Below, piece after piece: positions 1 to 11,280 of a DNA stretch of 64,000 nucleotides (position 1 is the stretch's first letter; the number at the start of each line of letters is the position of its first letter). Where the stretch lies: assembly GCF_036320965.1 (NCBI RefSeq), contig NC_092242.1:64625520-64689519 (forward strand), in the 5' to 3' direction. This DNA comes from Panulirus ornatus (lineage: Eukaryota; Arthropoda; Malacostraca; Decapoda; Palinuridae). A model generated the notes under the pieces. That model worked only from the letters and a program-made list of their open reading frames with translations. It was not told the DNA's origin and searched no databases. The translations under genes were made by a program, and so were the position numbers.

Positions 1-888
1 AAGCTTCTAGGTGAAGAGGAAGACACACCACGGGTATACTTAAGGATTCTCTCTCCCGTAATAACATTGTTACGTCAGATCACATGACCTGGTGGTATAT
101 TATAAGGTTATCTGCTGGAGGACAATAGCAGTATCCCATATTTCTAACCTGCATAAACAAAGGATAGTACAGTACTGAATTTCCACAATGAGTTTTTCCC
201 CCAGTTTAATATCATATAGGGTAGGCAGATATGGTAACTACCTGCCAAGGTAAAAAGCCATCTGCTATCTCCCTTCTCTGCACCGTGGGAGGGAGCTACG
301 AAAAACTCGTCCCTGCTCTCGCTCCCCAACATGTTATTCATCTCTGTCCTCTTACTAGCTTAAATCCTAATTCATTCCCACTGTGGATGGTATATCCTCT
401 CTTTGATTACACTTCACAATGGTAAGAGAAACGTAATCAGGTCAAATTTCTAGGGAGTCAGGGGGATGCATTTCAGAGATGAAAGGGAAATAGTGTTACT
501 TAATTTCCCCCCCTCCCCCTTCTGCTCTTCATACCAAGTACGCACTAGTTATTTTCCCCGCAAGTCGTCACCAGTGGGTCAAAGAGCATTTTAACGAATG
601 CTCCTTTCTTTCATATTACTACTTTTTTTTATACAGTTTGAAGACAAGAAAGATCAATTTTCTATTGTACTACAAAAGCACAGGGGTTGCGTGAGAGTCA
701 AATCCGACGCCAAATTCTCGATAGTGTTACGTTAAAACAAACACACCAGCCTTACCTAACCCCTAAACACGGAGCCCCGGCACCTAACCCGTCTGCCTCA
801 ACGTAACCCAGAGGTTATATAAGACACTGGTCGGCGAGATGGTCTGATCCATCGGGTTCGAATGGTCGACAAAAAAACACAACGTATC

Positions 889-890
<2 letters not shown>
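1..890. other. Non-coding stretch at window start
   Basis: No supportable gene. The open frames here are short, lack splice context and overlap each other on both strands. The first six bases are AAGCTT, a HindIII site, which would fit the end of a restriction-cloned insert, but this is only a guess. Confidence 0.6.

Positions 891-891
<1 letters not shown>

Positions 892-961
<70 letters not shown>
892..961. repeat. (TA)n microsatellite
   Basis: About 35 uninterrupted TA units. The Tyr-Ile open frames across it are artefacts of the dinucleotide. Confidence 0.97.
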
Positions 962-963
<2 letters not shown>

Positions 964-996
964 CGCATAAAATGCCCTGATGTCTCATCTACCAAA

Positions 997-1002
<6 letters not shown>

Positions 1003-1068
<66 letters not shown>
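1003..1068. repeat. (TA)n microsatellite
   Basis: A second TA tract of about 33 units, only 41 bp after the first. The pair looks like one locus split by a short unique spacer. Confidence 0.97.
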
Positions 1069-1071
<3 letters not shown>

Positions 1072-1734
1072 ATAACAATGATCATCAACTAGGTCAGGTC
1101 GAGGACGGTGTGTGTTGTGCACCAGTTACTGACTGGCCGAACGCCTCAATTGACAGATCAATAGAACTTAATAAGCAGCAGCCACGTCATTATGGCTGAT
1201 GGATGCTCACCGTTAGCTCTCAAAGGCTGGGCTATCATCATACACGTTGTGCTCGCGGTGTAATGCTCCCCTTCTGTAGTTCTTCCAAATTTACCCAGAC
1301 ACTCAATTCTCCAGTTTTCCTTATGACAAAGTTGCAGGCGCGGAATCCATAGCAAAACACCCAAAAGAAAAAATAACTTAAGCAATCCGACTGTCTAGTC
1401 ATATCCCGTAAAAAAAAAATAAATAAATCCGGTACACATCATGATATTCGATAGCCAGAAACAACCGGTTCCCAGGTCGAACTTTGAACGAGTGGATCGG
1501 ATCTGTTCTCACGAAGCGTAAACTATGGTCACGCCCCTGTTATCAAACCCCAAACTTCAACGTAACACATTCTTGCCAAAGAGATAAAAAGCATCGGACT
1601 TAGTATGTACAACAGATACAAGTTTCCCGTTCCGCTTTCACGGGGAAGTGACGAAGGAAAATCCCCACCTTTCTAAGTCTGTTGTTCAGATACAAGCGAT
1701 TATTACCCTACACAACGTCGTTATGTCCAGGAAT

Positions 1735-1736
<2 letters not shown>
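1069..1736. other. Non-coding, nothing recognised
   Basis: Unique-looking sequence between microsatellites. The minus-strand open frame near 1158-1385 has no splice sites or family signature that I can recognise. Confidence 0.5.

Positions 1737-1777
<41 letters not shown>
1737..1777. repeat. (GT)n microsatellite
   Basis: About 20 GT units. Open frames running through it give Cys-Val or Thr-His polymers and are not credible genes. The next roughly 800 bp hold a GC-rich patch (about 1790-1950) and no gene I can support. Confidence 0.97.
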
Positions 1778-1778
<1 letters not shown>

Positions 1779-2582
1779 TGGATGTGGTTATCGTGGACAT
1801 TGGCCAGGGTCCAGAGCTGCAACGCTGGGGCGTAAACAAACCCGAGGTGGCCGTGGTGCCGGCGGGGCGAGGCGGGCGGTCAGTCCGTCGGTCGGTCGGT
1901 CGGTGAGGCGACTCCCGGCCCTCAGGGCCTGGGATCAATGTGCCTGTCACCGCCTGATGCTTGCTGCCTCGCCTTACCACCTTACCCTCCACTTCGTTAC
2001 ACAACGCACATACGCCTCTCACGAGGTTCGTAGCCCACAGCAGGTGGCTGTGTGTGTGTGTGTATGCAACCACTTACACGCGTGCGCCCGTGCGGGTGTA
2101 CAAGTATTTCTCAAGCGGCTATTTAACATCTGGCCGTGCACAACGAACATCCAGTGAAGTGCAGCCACTCCCAGCCAAACTATGCACACGTGCTCTCCGA
2201 CAGTTCATGTTCAAGATTTACGGCTTCAAAATAAAACCTCGTACAACACAGAAATGCTCTCTCTTTAACATTCCTTAGAACCAGTCACCAGAACTGAACC
2301 AAGGCATGTGGAGCAGCCGGGGGGAACAACCATGGACAGGTCTGGTTGTGAATACAGGGAGGGCTGTGATTTCGATGCGTTCCACATGCCAGGCGAGGGT
2401 ATGGATGCCAGTGAATGAGGCCTTTCCCGACGTTACCTCGCTGACGCGGGGCAACGGCGAACAAGGGTGAAAGAAATGTGTGTAATCAAACAATAGACAA
2501 TGTAGCACTGCGTCACACTTTCCATTTACAGAGGTAAACAAGAGGTTCAGCCCCGTGTAAGTGCTGCTCTAAATCATCTCTT

Positions 2583-2850
2583 TGGTGATCCGATTTCTCA
2601 CCGCGTTCAATGGCCAACGATCAGATTTCTCAACGTATTCAATGGCCACTGATCCAGTTTCTCACCACATTCGATGGACAATGATCCGATTTCTCACAAA
2701 GACGGCCAATGATCTGGTTTCTCGCCACATTCAATGGCTAATTATGCGATTTCTCGCCATACTCAATGGACAGCGATCCGATTTCTCGCCAAATACAACG
2801 GCCATTGATCCGATTTCTCGCCACATTCAATTACTTACCGCATTCATCAA
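2583..2850. repeat. 32-bp minisatellite, about 8 copies
   Basis: Imperfect tandem copies with a core like GATCCGATTTCTC followed by CATTCAATGGCCA. The first two cores start at 2587 and 2619, exactly 32 bp apart. Copies differ by several substitutions, so the array is old. The 101-residue open frame across it is simply the translated repeat. Confidence 0.9.
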
Positions 2851-3107
2851 ACAATTTCTTTCCTCAACAATATCATGTGACAAATGAACTACCCATTTTG
2901 TAATGTCATACTTTTTTTTTTTTTTGTACATAAAGCGATGCAATCCATATCATAACAACACATTACGGTGCACCGGGATTAATGACAACGTCTCTAAGAC
3001 GTACTTACTCTTGCATTGCACTTCACTGACCCCCCCCCCCCCCCCTTCTCCTTGTTGCTGTGTCCGTGTGGTTATCTGTCCCGTAATAATTGGATGGTCA
3101 AGATATT

Positions 3108-3310
3108 AGCCTAGGTGGTCGACAAATTAACCCAGGATGGTCGACAAATTAGCCCAGGATGGTCGACAAATTAGCGCCTGCGTGGTTGACATATTAGCCT
3201 AGGTATGTCGACACATCAGCCCAGGATGGTCTACATATTAGCCCAAGTTGGTCGACACATTAGCCCAGGATGGTCGACACATTAGCCTAAGATGGTCGGT
3301 CGAAACATTA
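3108..3310. repeat. 22-bp minisatellite, about 9 copies
   Basis: Imperfect tandem copies of a unit built around GGTCGACAAATTAGCCCAG. Many copies keep a SalI-like GTCGAC core. Confidence 0.9.
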
Positions 3311-3329
3311 GCCTTTCGCATCAAGGTTC

Positions 3330-3715
3330 CTACCACAGTATAATGATGCCGTCTACCACAATATAATGACTTCTACTGCAGTATAAAGATTCTGTCAACC
3401 ACAGTGTGATGTTACTGTCTACCACAATATGATGGTTTACCACAGTATGATGTCTACCACATTATGATGCTGCCTATCACAGGATGATAATGATGTCTAC
3501 CACAGCATGATGGTGGTTTACCACAGTATGAAGACAATGTCTATCTACCATAGCATGATGTTATCTACGTCAACAATGATAATACTGTCTACCACAGTAC
3601 GAGGAGGCTCTCCACCACAGTGTCAAGGTAATGTCTACCATACTTATATTGCCGTCTGCCAACGTAAAATAATGCCAGCAAACACATTACAATGATGCTG
3701 TTTACCACAGTAAAC
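3330..3715. repeat. Degenerate ~20-bp tandem repeat
   Basis: Many diverged copies of a motif like CTACCACAGTATGATG. Spacing is irregular (about 15-30 bp). It directly follows the 22-bp array, so three unrelated minisatellites lie within about 1.1 kb. Confidence 0.75.
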
Positions 3716-4586
3716 CTGGTAATCAATCATGACCTTATTTATAAGACGCTATCACGGTGACCTTAAGAGAATTCCAAAGGTCAACATCGTTGTATTTTTT
3801 CCTCTCTCCCTCTTTTTGTGGGTAAGCGATTATCAGTCTTGAAAATAAGCGCTATAGGGTATCTGCTTCTAGCCTTGTACCGTGGGGTCGCCCTGAGAGA
3901 CCACGGGGAGGAAGGGACACGAACCCTGATGTGGATAGTCCCAATAACAAAGGCGTGTGATGGGACCTTCCCCTGACGACTTCCCTGCTCGTGGTGCACG
4001 CCATCTGCGGTGTTGCCATGACGACGGTGCCACATGGCAGGTACAGTGCCACAAGGGGAGGTAGTGTTATGCCCTATACAGAGAGGGGAGACTTTCCCTC
4101 CATGGATGGATAACCTCGATGGAAGGGTAACAATAAGGACACACGTCGGGGGAGGAGGAGGAGCCTTCTCGAAATGGGTGGAGTGCCACCTCGGGGTTTC
4201 TGTTACGGGACCCCTACCCGTCTTGATCGATGTGAATAACTTGGCACGTAGGCTGAGGGGTGTGGGGGGGTTTCGAGAGGAGGGAACTTGGGAGGAGGTA
4301 GGGCGTTCAAGACATCGAGGAGGTAGCGCCACTATGCTGGCATTACCATCATAACGTGATGCCACAGCTGCGAGGGAGTGACAAAAACCATAATGACGCG
4401 TCATGACAAGACGAGCGTCATGAGGAGAATGCAGTGAACCATGGAGTGCCACACGGCGATGTAAAATGTGCCAGATCACAGCACCATGTTACTCTGGCAC
4501 AAGGCGGGCCAATAAAGTGCCGCACCACTTTAACTCGCCCCTCTGAGTTTGATACTTCGAAGTGACAAGACGATTTGTGACCTTGC
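3716..4586. other. Non-coding, GC-richer patch
   Basis: The patch has long overlapping open frames on both strands (for example 3781-4479 minus). No domain, start context or splice pattern supports any of them. Confidence 0.45.
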
Positions 4587-4630
4587 ATGTATGTATGTAT
4601 GTATGTATGTATGTATGTATGTATGTATGT
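4587..4630. repeat. (ATGT)n tetranucleotide microsatellite
   Basis: Eleven tandem ATGT units. Confidence 0.95.
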
Positions 4631-5848
4631 CCCAAAAGTTGCCTTATCAATGCACACTCAACCTTTAAGAAGATAATGATTTAAGAAGATAATGATATAC
4701 GAAGATAATGATAAACGTGTCTGCTTCAGGGAGTTAAAGCACTATCTAGCCTCAAAACAATATAAAAAAAAAAAAAAGCTACGTACCTCGCACATCTTCC
4801 ATTATCAGTTCACGGCCAGAACAGTCTTGCATAACATTTATATCATGATGTTATTTACTGTCAGGCGCAGGCTATAATCATGACACTTTGAAAAGTAGGA
4901 TCAAGACCAAAAGGGGGTGGTAATGGTGACCCACACCATAGATTACTGTGTCCCGCGGTAGAGACCAGTATGGAACCGAGATCACCAAGACCACAAAAGA
5001 GTTCACTGTAACCATTTAAAGGAGTCATTATGACCCCTGGAAGAGGTCACAGTGATCCATGACAGAGGTCATGATGACCAAGAACAGCCTCCTTGTAACT
5101 AAAGACGAATCCCTAAACTTTGTCTTCCGAGGGTTCGCTACTTCCTCTACCGTAGCTCCGGTTCAGCGAGTAAGTGTTCTTTAGATTGGCTTATCACTTT
5201 ATCAGACCCTTATCATCACCCTGACATAGGCTGGGTTTAAGTAGGGGGGGAAAGATGATCCCAGCCATTAAATGGTGTACGTACAGTCGCTTCAACCTAC
5301 ATTAGAATTCAATTTCTATTTCAAACACCTTATTCTCATAGGAAGAGGGATCCCATGCCAACAAACGCATTCCAACCTTCACTGTGGTATTCATCCAGTT
5401 GCTGTGGGAGGGAGTATGGGTCATGTTATCGAAGGTGACGTCACCATCTCCCTCACGTTGACATCATTATCTCCCACTGTGGAGTAGTACGTCCGAGTTC
5501 GTACTATCTTCTCCCGTCCCTCACCCTCACCGAACAATGTACGATATATTATCGAAGTGGACTTCACTTCCTCAGTGTCAAGAGAGGGTCAGTTATCACA
5601 AAAAAAAAACTTAATCATTTGTTCTATACAAGCTAGGCTAGGTTAGGTGCAAAATACAAAATCAACCTAATCTAACCAGAAAAAAACGTTGGTGGAGCGA
5701 GTCCTCAAGCGATTTTAAAAGCCTGCTGCATTAGGGCCGTATAACAACCCAACGGGAACATGCCAAAAACGTAGTCCAGTGCCTCTGGAGCCTGCAGACA
5801 CACCAAACAGTCTTGTACCGCAGGTTTCGACAAGCATGGCGGCCAAAT

Positions 5849-5849
<1 letters not shown>
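4631..5849. other. Non-coding, nothing recognised
   Basis: AT-biased sequence with A and T runs. It contains a short series of GTCAT/GTGACC-like motifs at about 4920-5090 that may be another highly degenerate tandem repeat. Confidence 0.45.

Positions 5850-5901
<52 letters not shown>
5850..5901. repeat. (TG)n microsatellite
   Basis: About 26 TG units. Confidence 0.97.
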
Positions 5902-5902
<1 letters not shown>

Positions 5903-7376
5903 GCGAACAGAGCGGGGACAGTAACAGCCTCGGTGAGAATTGGGATAGACTCATGGCGTAGGGTGGGGTCACCGTGGGTTTGGGTGATCAGTTACCGACC
6001 AACTGTTGCCCGACTCGTATCACGCGCCATGGGAGTACTCCCAGCCCAGGACAGAAACCCAAACCAATCACCTCAGTCACCCAACTTCACTCCTGGTCAT
6101 GCACAATGCACACTTCACTGATATGCTTTGTCTGTGTATATATAAAAAAAAAAAAAATCTTGAAATCACATCCTTCCAAGCTCCGCATATGACGCTGTTC
6201 CACCCTCCCTCAACATAAAGAACAAAAAAAAAAAAACAATCATAGGAAAGAGAACCTCAAACTCGCAGATGTGATTTGATATCATTAACTTTCCAACTCA
6301 CAGGGAAGATGGTATACAGAGTGCGGGAAACCCCACTCCCCAAGACAATGACCACATACCGATAAATAACATAGTTAGGTATTGCCATACTCACCTGTAT
6401 AAACATCATCACAGACACGGTGGGCTGAACACAACCAGCCCACCACCTCCTTATCTCCTACCCAACATACACCCGGAGTGTCCCACGCCAGAACAGGCTG
6501 TCTGTACAGCCTACAGCCTAGCCATCAACAAAAACGGTCAACAGTATACGACAACCCAACACACCCCAGCAGTACAGTTATTAGGTGAAATAAGAATGGT
6601 TGGAAATATTGCCTATAAAAATTATCAATACGAACTTTATGAAGTTCCAAGGCCAAAGGTGGGACCTTCAAGCTATCATTCAAGCTTAAGCTCCAGATTA
6701 TACATTTTTATTCAAGATATGATCATGGAAAGTTACATTCGAAAAAATTTAACCTTTTCAAAAGTAGCGTAACTCTAGGCAAAATCCAAGCCAAAGATAC
6801 TGGTCTCCTGCCATTCACACTCCCCAGATGCCAGGACGCAACTGTTTAAAATCTTAGTCTATTTACATTTTTCAGGCTGTAACCAAGGTTAAACCTAAGG
6901 TTAAGTGCCAGGCTCTCCCGGCAGCGAAGGAAACGATCCCTAGATGTCTGCCATACGTTATGCTGACCACACAATAAGCCAGCGCTTCTCACCTTTTTTC
7001 ACGGTACATTGTCGAATTCGCTTGATCCTCGCGGCGCAGGAACCACAGTTCGTAAGTATTCCCTGAAACGACGAGTAACAAAAATCTTTCTATACATACA
7101 CTCATTTCATAAATAGTACAATAAATGTGACGCCTTTATAATCACAAATATACTTATGAGATTTATCAAAATGTATTGTTATAAAACAAAGTGTTATTTA
7201 TGAGTACGAAATCCGTCTTATTGTTTTAATCAGGTATGTATCATAACACCTAGGGATGATTTTGTGGTGGTTGTCGCACACCACGTAGAAAGTCTTCAAG
7301 ACGCTCACGAAGAAATAAAAACACTAAAAGGTATATGAAGAAATCTAGAGATGTTCTTTTATTTTTCCTGAGTTTC

Positions 7377-7378
<2 letters not shown>
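5902..7378. other. Non-coding, nothing recognised
   Basis: No supported open frame or RNA gene. Poly-A runs lie at about 6145 and 6224. Confidence 0.5.

Positions 7379-7450
<72 letters not shown>
7379..7450. repeat. (TA)n microsatellite
   Basis: About 36 uninterrupted TA units. Confidence 0.97.
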
Positions 7451-7451
<1 letters not shown>

Positions 7452-8674
7452 CAGGATTAACTCCTCCGTGTTTTACTTATGCAACCGGGATGTTGTATAA
7501 GGTTCGAGAATTCACTTCTACTCCCACACATGAGTCTGGGGACCAACCTTACCGCAGTTGTTCCGTTACGACTTGGGTTATTTGTGGCAGGAGCCCATGT
7601 ATCTTATGCTGCCCCTTGATCTGGGGAGCAACAAATGAAAAGGCCTTTTCTTCATTCTTCCACACTGATCCATAACATATAACAATCGTTGGAAGAGATA
7701 GACAATATTAATTCCCGTATTTAGACAAGTTTCATTGCTCCTACCAACTTCCTTCGTGCCCTACCCCAACAGAAAATTATATGCGAAGATAAACTGGTGA
7801 TCAGACTTTATAATTCTGTTTAGTGTTGTATTACGACAGGTCTCTGCGCCACAGTAAATTCTCTGCAATTTCAGGGTTACCCAGAGGCTTTTTACATCTG
7901 CATTACATAGCGGGTTGTGTATCGACATTCTTAACACTATTATAATTTCGTGTGCTACAGCAAAATAATATTGTGTTCTGGTTTGAAGTGCACAAGATCT
8001 CAGACTTTACTATATAATCATGGTACATTTATGGTAGAGAAATGCTCTCCAAAGCAGAATTTAGCACTATTTTGGTATATCACGAGACACTGTAATCAGA
8101 CAGTGCTCGAATTGTACAATCTAAGCTAATGGGATAATATCAAGTGTGGGTTAGGTAAGGAGTATTTCCCTCTCGCGAAAACTGCGAAGAAAAAAAAATC
8201 CATTATGTTAGTGCATAATGTTACATTCAGATGGTATTTGGGGAGGGAAAGAGATGAACATATCATACGCGTCTTCATTACCATCAGTCAGTTGCCGGTG
8301 GGAACAGGCGTACTCAAGTTTCAAATGCCAGTCTTCCTGATATCTTTATTGTTCTACCGTAAAAAACAATTCCACTTGAAACATTTATTCACTAAATAGA
8401 ATGATAATAAGTGATTGAGTCAGGGCATTATCTATTCCTGAATTGTTTCCATAAGCTTTTAGTTGATATCAAAGAGTATTTCATTCAGTAAAACTGTGGT
8501 GATCATTAGATTATGAGTTAGCAAGGAAGATGCTATCCTCTTACTTAGACATGAGGGATAATTTGAGTTAAGAAGGGGAATGGCTTCCTCCCTTAATCCG
8601 AGCCCTTAATATAACTAACACAATTGTCAGACGTTTTCTTTTTCCACAACTCACATTTAACCAACCTTCCTGTA
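7451..8674. other. Non-coding, AT-rich
   Basis: The two 60-odd-residue open frames here have no recognisable features. Confidence 0.5.
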
Positions 8675-8870
8675 TCAGGTTCTAAAATACTAATACTTTA
8701 TTAATAAACCGATATTAGGTCATAAAAAGAATAATACTTTAATCAGTATTAAGATCTACAGATAAAACTTCAACCGGCATTAGGTTCTACAAATAATACA
8801 ATAATCGGGATTAAGTTCCAAAAATGATACTTCAACTGGTATCAAGTTCTACAGAGAATAACGACACTGA
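8675..8870. repeat. Degenerate ~35-bp tandem repeat
   Basis: About five to six diverged copies of an AT-rich unit with the recurring elements TTAGGTTCTA and ATAATACTT. Examples lie at about 8715, 8790 and 8845. Confidence 0.7.
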
Positions 8871-11048
8871 AAGAAGGTATTTTAGCTGATGATATTAGGT
8901 GATCCTTAAAAAAAAAAACATGTTCCTTACAGATGTACCATGGTAAAATAGAAAATGGAAGTTGGAAATCAAGGCAACAACAAGGAGCATGCTTGATAAT
9001 GCTTTGAGCGTCTCATCCACGTTAAGAGATATATAATTGGTGTAATTATACCTTATATGACACCAAGCCTACCCAACAGGCATCGAGCACGCTGACTGGA
9101 GTTTCTGCAAGTTTTGCGTCAGACAAGAAACATCACTGGAGACTACAGTGACACGCAACTATGATTCTAACGCTGCACATGCAACACTGTCGAGTTCAAG
9201 AAAACGCTGAACAAGTAACAATTTTGAACTCATTATGCAACTGCCAAGCAACAATCTCGTCGAATATTATTCAAACGATTATTAACACTCAAATCTATTC
9301 AAATACTGTGCAAGTAACTGTCGAATGATTCAAATTCTGTCCATTTATCACTCGGATTGATAATTAATCTGCTACACTGATTCATAAGTATTGACCGTAA
9401 CAAATGTTGAATTTATTATTCATACGCTATACACATAGTGCGTAGCGTTACGACAGGCTATTGTCACACCCGCATATATCATCCAGCCGTGGCATCGCAG
9501 CAAACACGGTCCGTTCCGTCACGTTGAGCCCGGCTGCTGGGGACTGGAGGGGATGTTGCTCCGAGCCCCCCCGAGTCATCAACCGCCAGCACCACCTCAC
9601 AGCTCTCGTCGACCAAACCAAGGTCGTCACAGACCTTCACCTTTCTCTGTACAAACTAACTTATAACATCTGCCAGTATGTACTCTCCCGCAGCCCTCGA
9701 ATAAACACCCGCTACAAACACCGTCATCAGACTTCTGATGTATAACTACATTTACCAACATTTGGAAAGAACACAGAAACATTACATGACAACTGTTTGG
9801 ACGCATCCACTAGACCGCCAGGCACCAGAACCTGAGCGGACATACCCCATTATACCTTAGGGGAGCTACATCATCCATCCACATAGTCACCCCTCGTGTT
9901 TCATCCTACGCCCCAACACAGGCTGCACCACACACTGTGAGCAAGTGCGGTTGCCCCTTATTTTCCCGCTGACCAATCGGAATTCAACGATGGATCAAGT
10001 GTTTATACCCTCTTCGCCCACTTACACATCAACCCATCAAGTGTGCTGGAGAGTGAGCAAAGGCGGCTCTTACCCATTAACACAGATGCTTTATAAATTT
10101 CCCACTTGTTCACGGTGCTCATTCATGAAGCGAGAATAAAAACTACCGCTTTAAAACCCAACACACAACACTATACAATTCAAATCAGCCTAATGCACAA
10201 CACGCTTGGTGTCCCAAACTTACCAAAGCTCTTCACGATTCGTTCTTACACGTGTCCATTTGTATTCCGATCTGCATTTATCTGACGCCACCAACCAAAA
10301 TCACATCACCGGATAAGTAAACTTAATTTTGCACATCAGAAATATTTCAGTACAACTAGCCAGGTTTTCCTGAGATACTTCAGTCCAAAACATCTCATCT
10401 ACCCTAATCCAAGATAACAAAACCTAACCTTGATTCAAAATAATGTAGAGAAAAATTCTAAAAAGTTTTATCAACTGTTCTTCAGTAAAAGCTGCATTAT
10501 ATGTTAGTATATCTTGTTCGGTTCACCTGAGTGAGGTCCACCAGTTGTTATAGGTTAGGTTAATGGTGGGTCGCACAAGACCAAGGCCTTGACCCCACTC
10601 CAAGTTTCCTCCGGTTGTCTGTATACATGCAGGTACTGTATGCATTTACTTTGTAACTAGTCCTCTAAAGATGTAATACACGAAAGCGCCAGGAGTCTCT
10701 TCTTTCCTTTCCCTTGTGGTGTGTGTGTGTGTGTGTTAAACTCAGCCTTCCAGTGGTACGAACGGAGCGAAAATTCACTGCCTACGAGACCGTAACTCAA
10801 GTATATATACATCACAAGTACAACGTCCCCGACCTTCATGCCCTTAAGGAATTCATTTGACCATGGAGTGCATAGTCGAATCTATGGGGGTCCTAATTAC
10901 ATACTAAAAAACCTAACAACACTTTCTCTAAGCAAAAAATTTTGCTGCATACCTTTCCCTCAAACCTAACCAGAATGTAGCTCTATTTTTTTCACGGTTT
11001 TTACCCTCTACATAACCAACACTCCTTGTTAAAATTTACAAAGCGAGC

Positions 11049-11049
<1 letters not shown>
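8871..11049. other. Non-coding, nothing recognised
   Basis: A slightly GC-richer patch at about 9470-9650 carries overlapping frames on both strands, with no family signature. A short (GT)n lies at about 10720-10736. Confidence 0.5.

Positions 11050-11112
<63 letters not shown>
11050..11112. repeat. (TA)n microsatellite
   Basis: About 31 TA units. Confidence 0.97.
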
Positions 11113-11116
<4 letters not shown>

Positions 11117-11209
11117 TACTTACAGAGCTCTTGAAGCCTCAAAGATGCGCTACAGCAACAGGAAAATTACGGACTACTATTGAGAAAAATGACTTTCCAC
11201 TTACAGCCA

Positions 11210-11213
<4 letters not shown>

Positions 11214-11278
<65 letters not shown>
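11214..11278. repeat. (TA)n microsatellite
   Basis: About 32 TA units, 100 bp after the previous tract. This is the same paired layout as at 892-1068. Confidence 0.97.

Positions 11279-11280
<2 letters not shown>

Noticed and set aside
862..1092. Tyr-Ile, Cys-Val, Arg-Glu and Thr-His open frames over microsatellites, here and elsewhere
   Set aside because: They are direct translations of dinucleotide repeats with no supporting signals.
3781..4479. 232-residue minus-strand frame
   Set aside because: Lies in a GC-richer patch with overlapping frames on both strands. Low-complexity Pro/His/Arg content and no domain or splice support.
5640..5680. Arthropod telomeric repeat (TTAGG)
   Set aside because: Only one or two scattered AGGTTAGG words, with no array.
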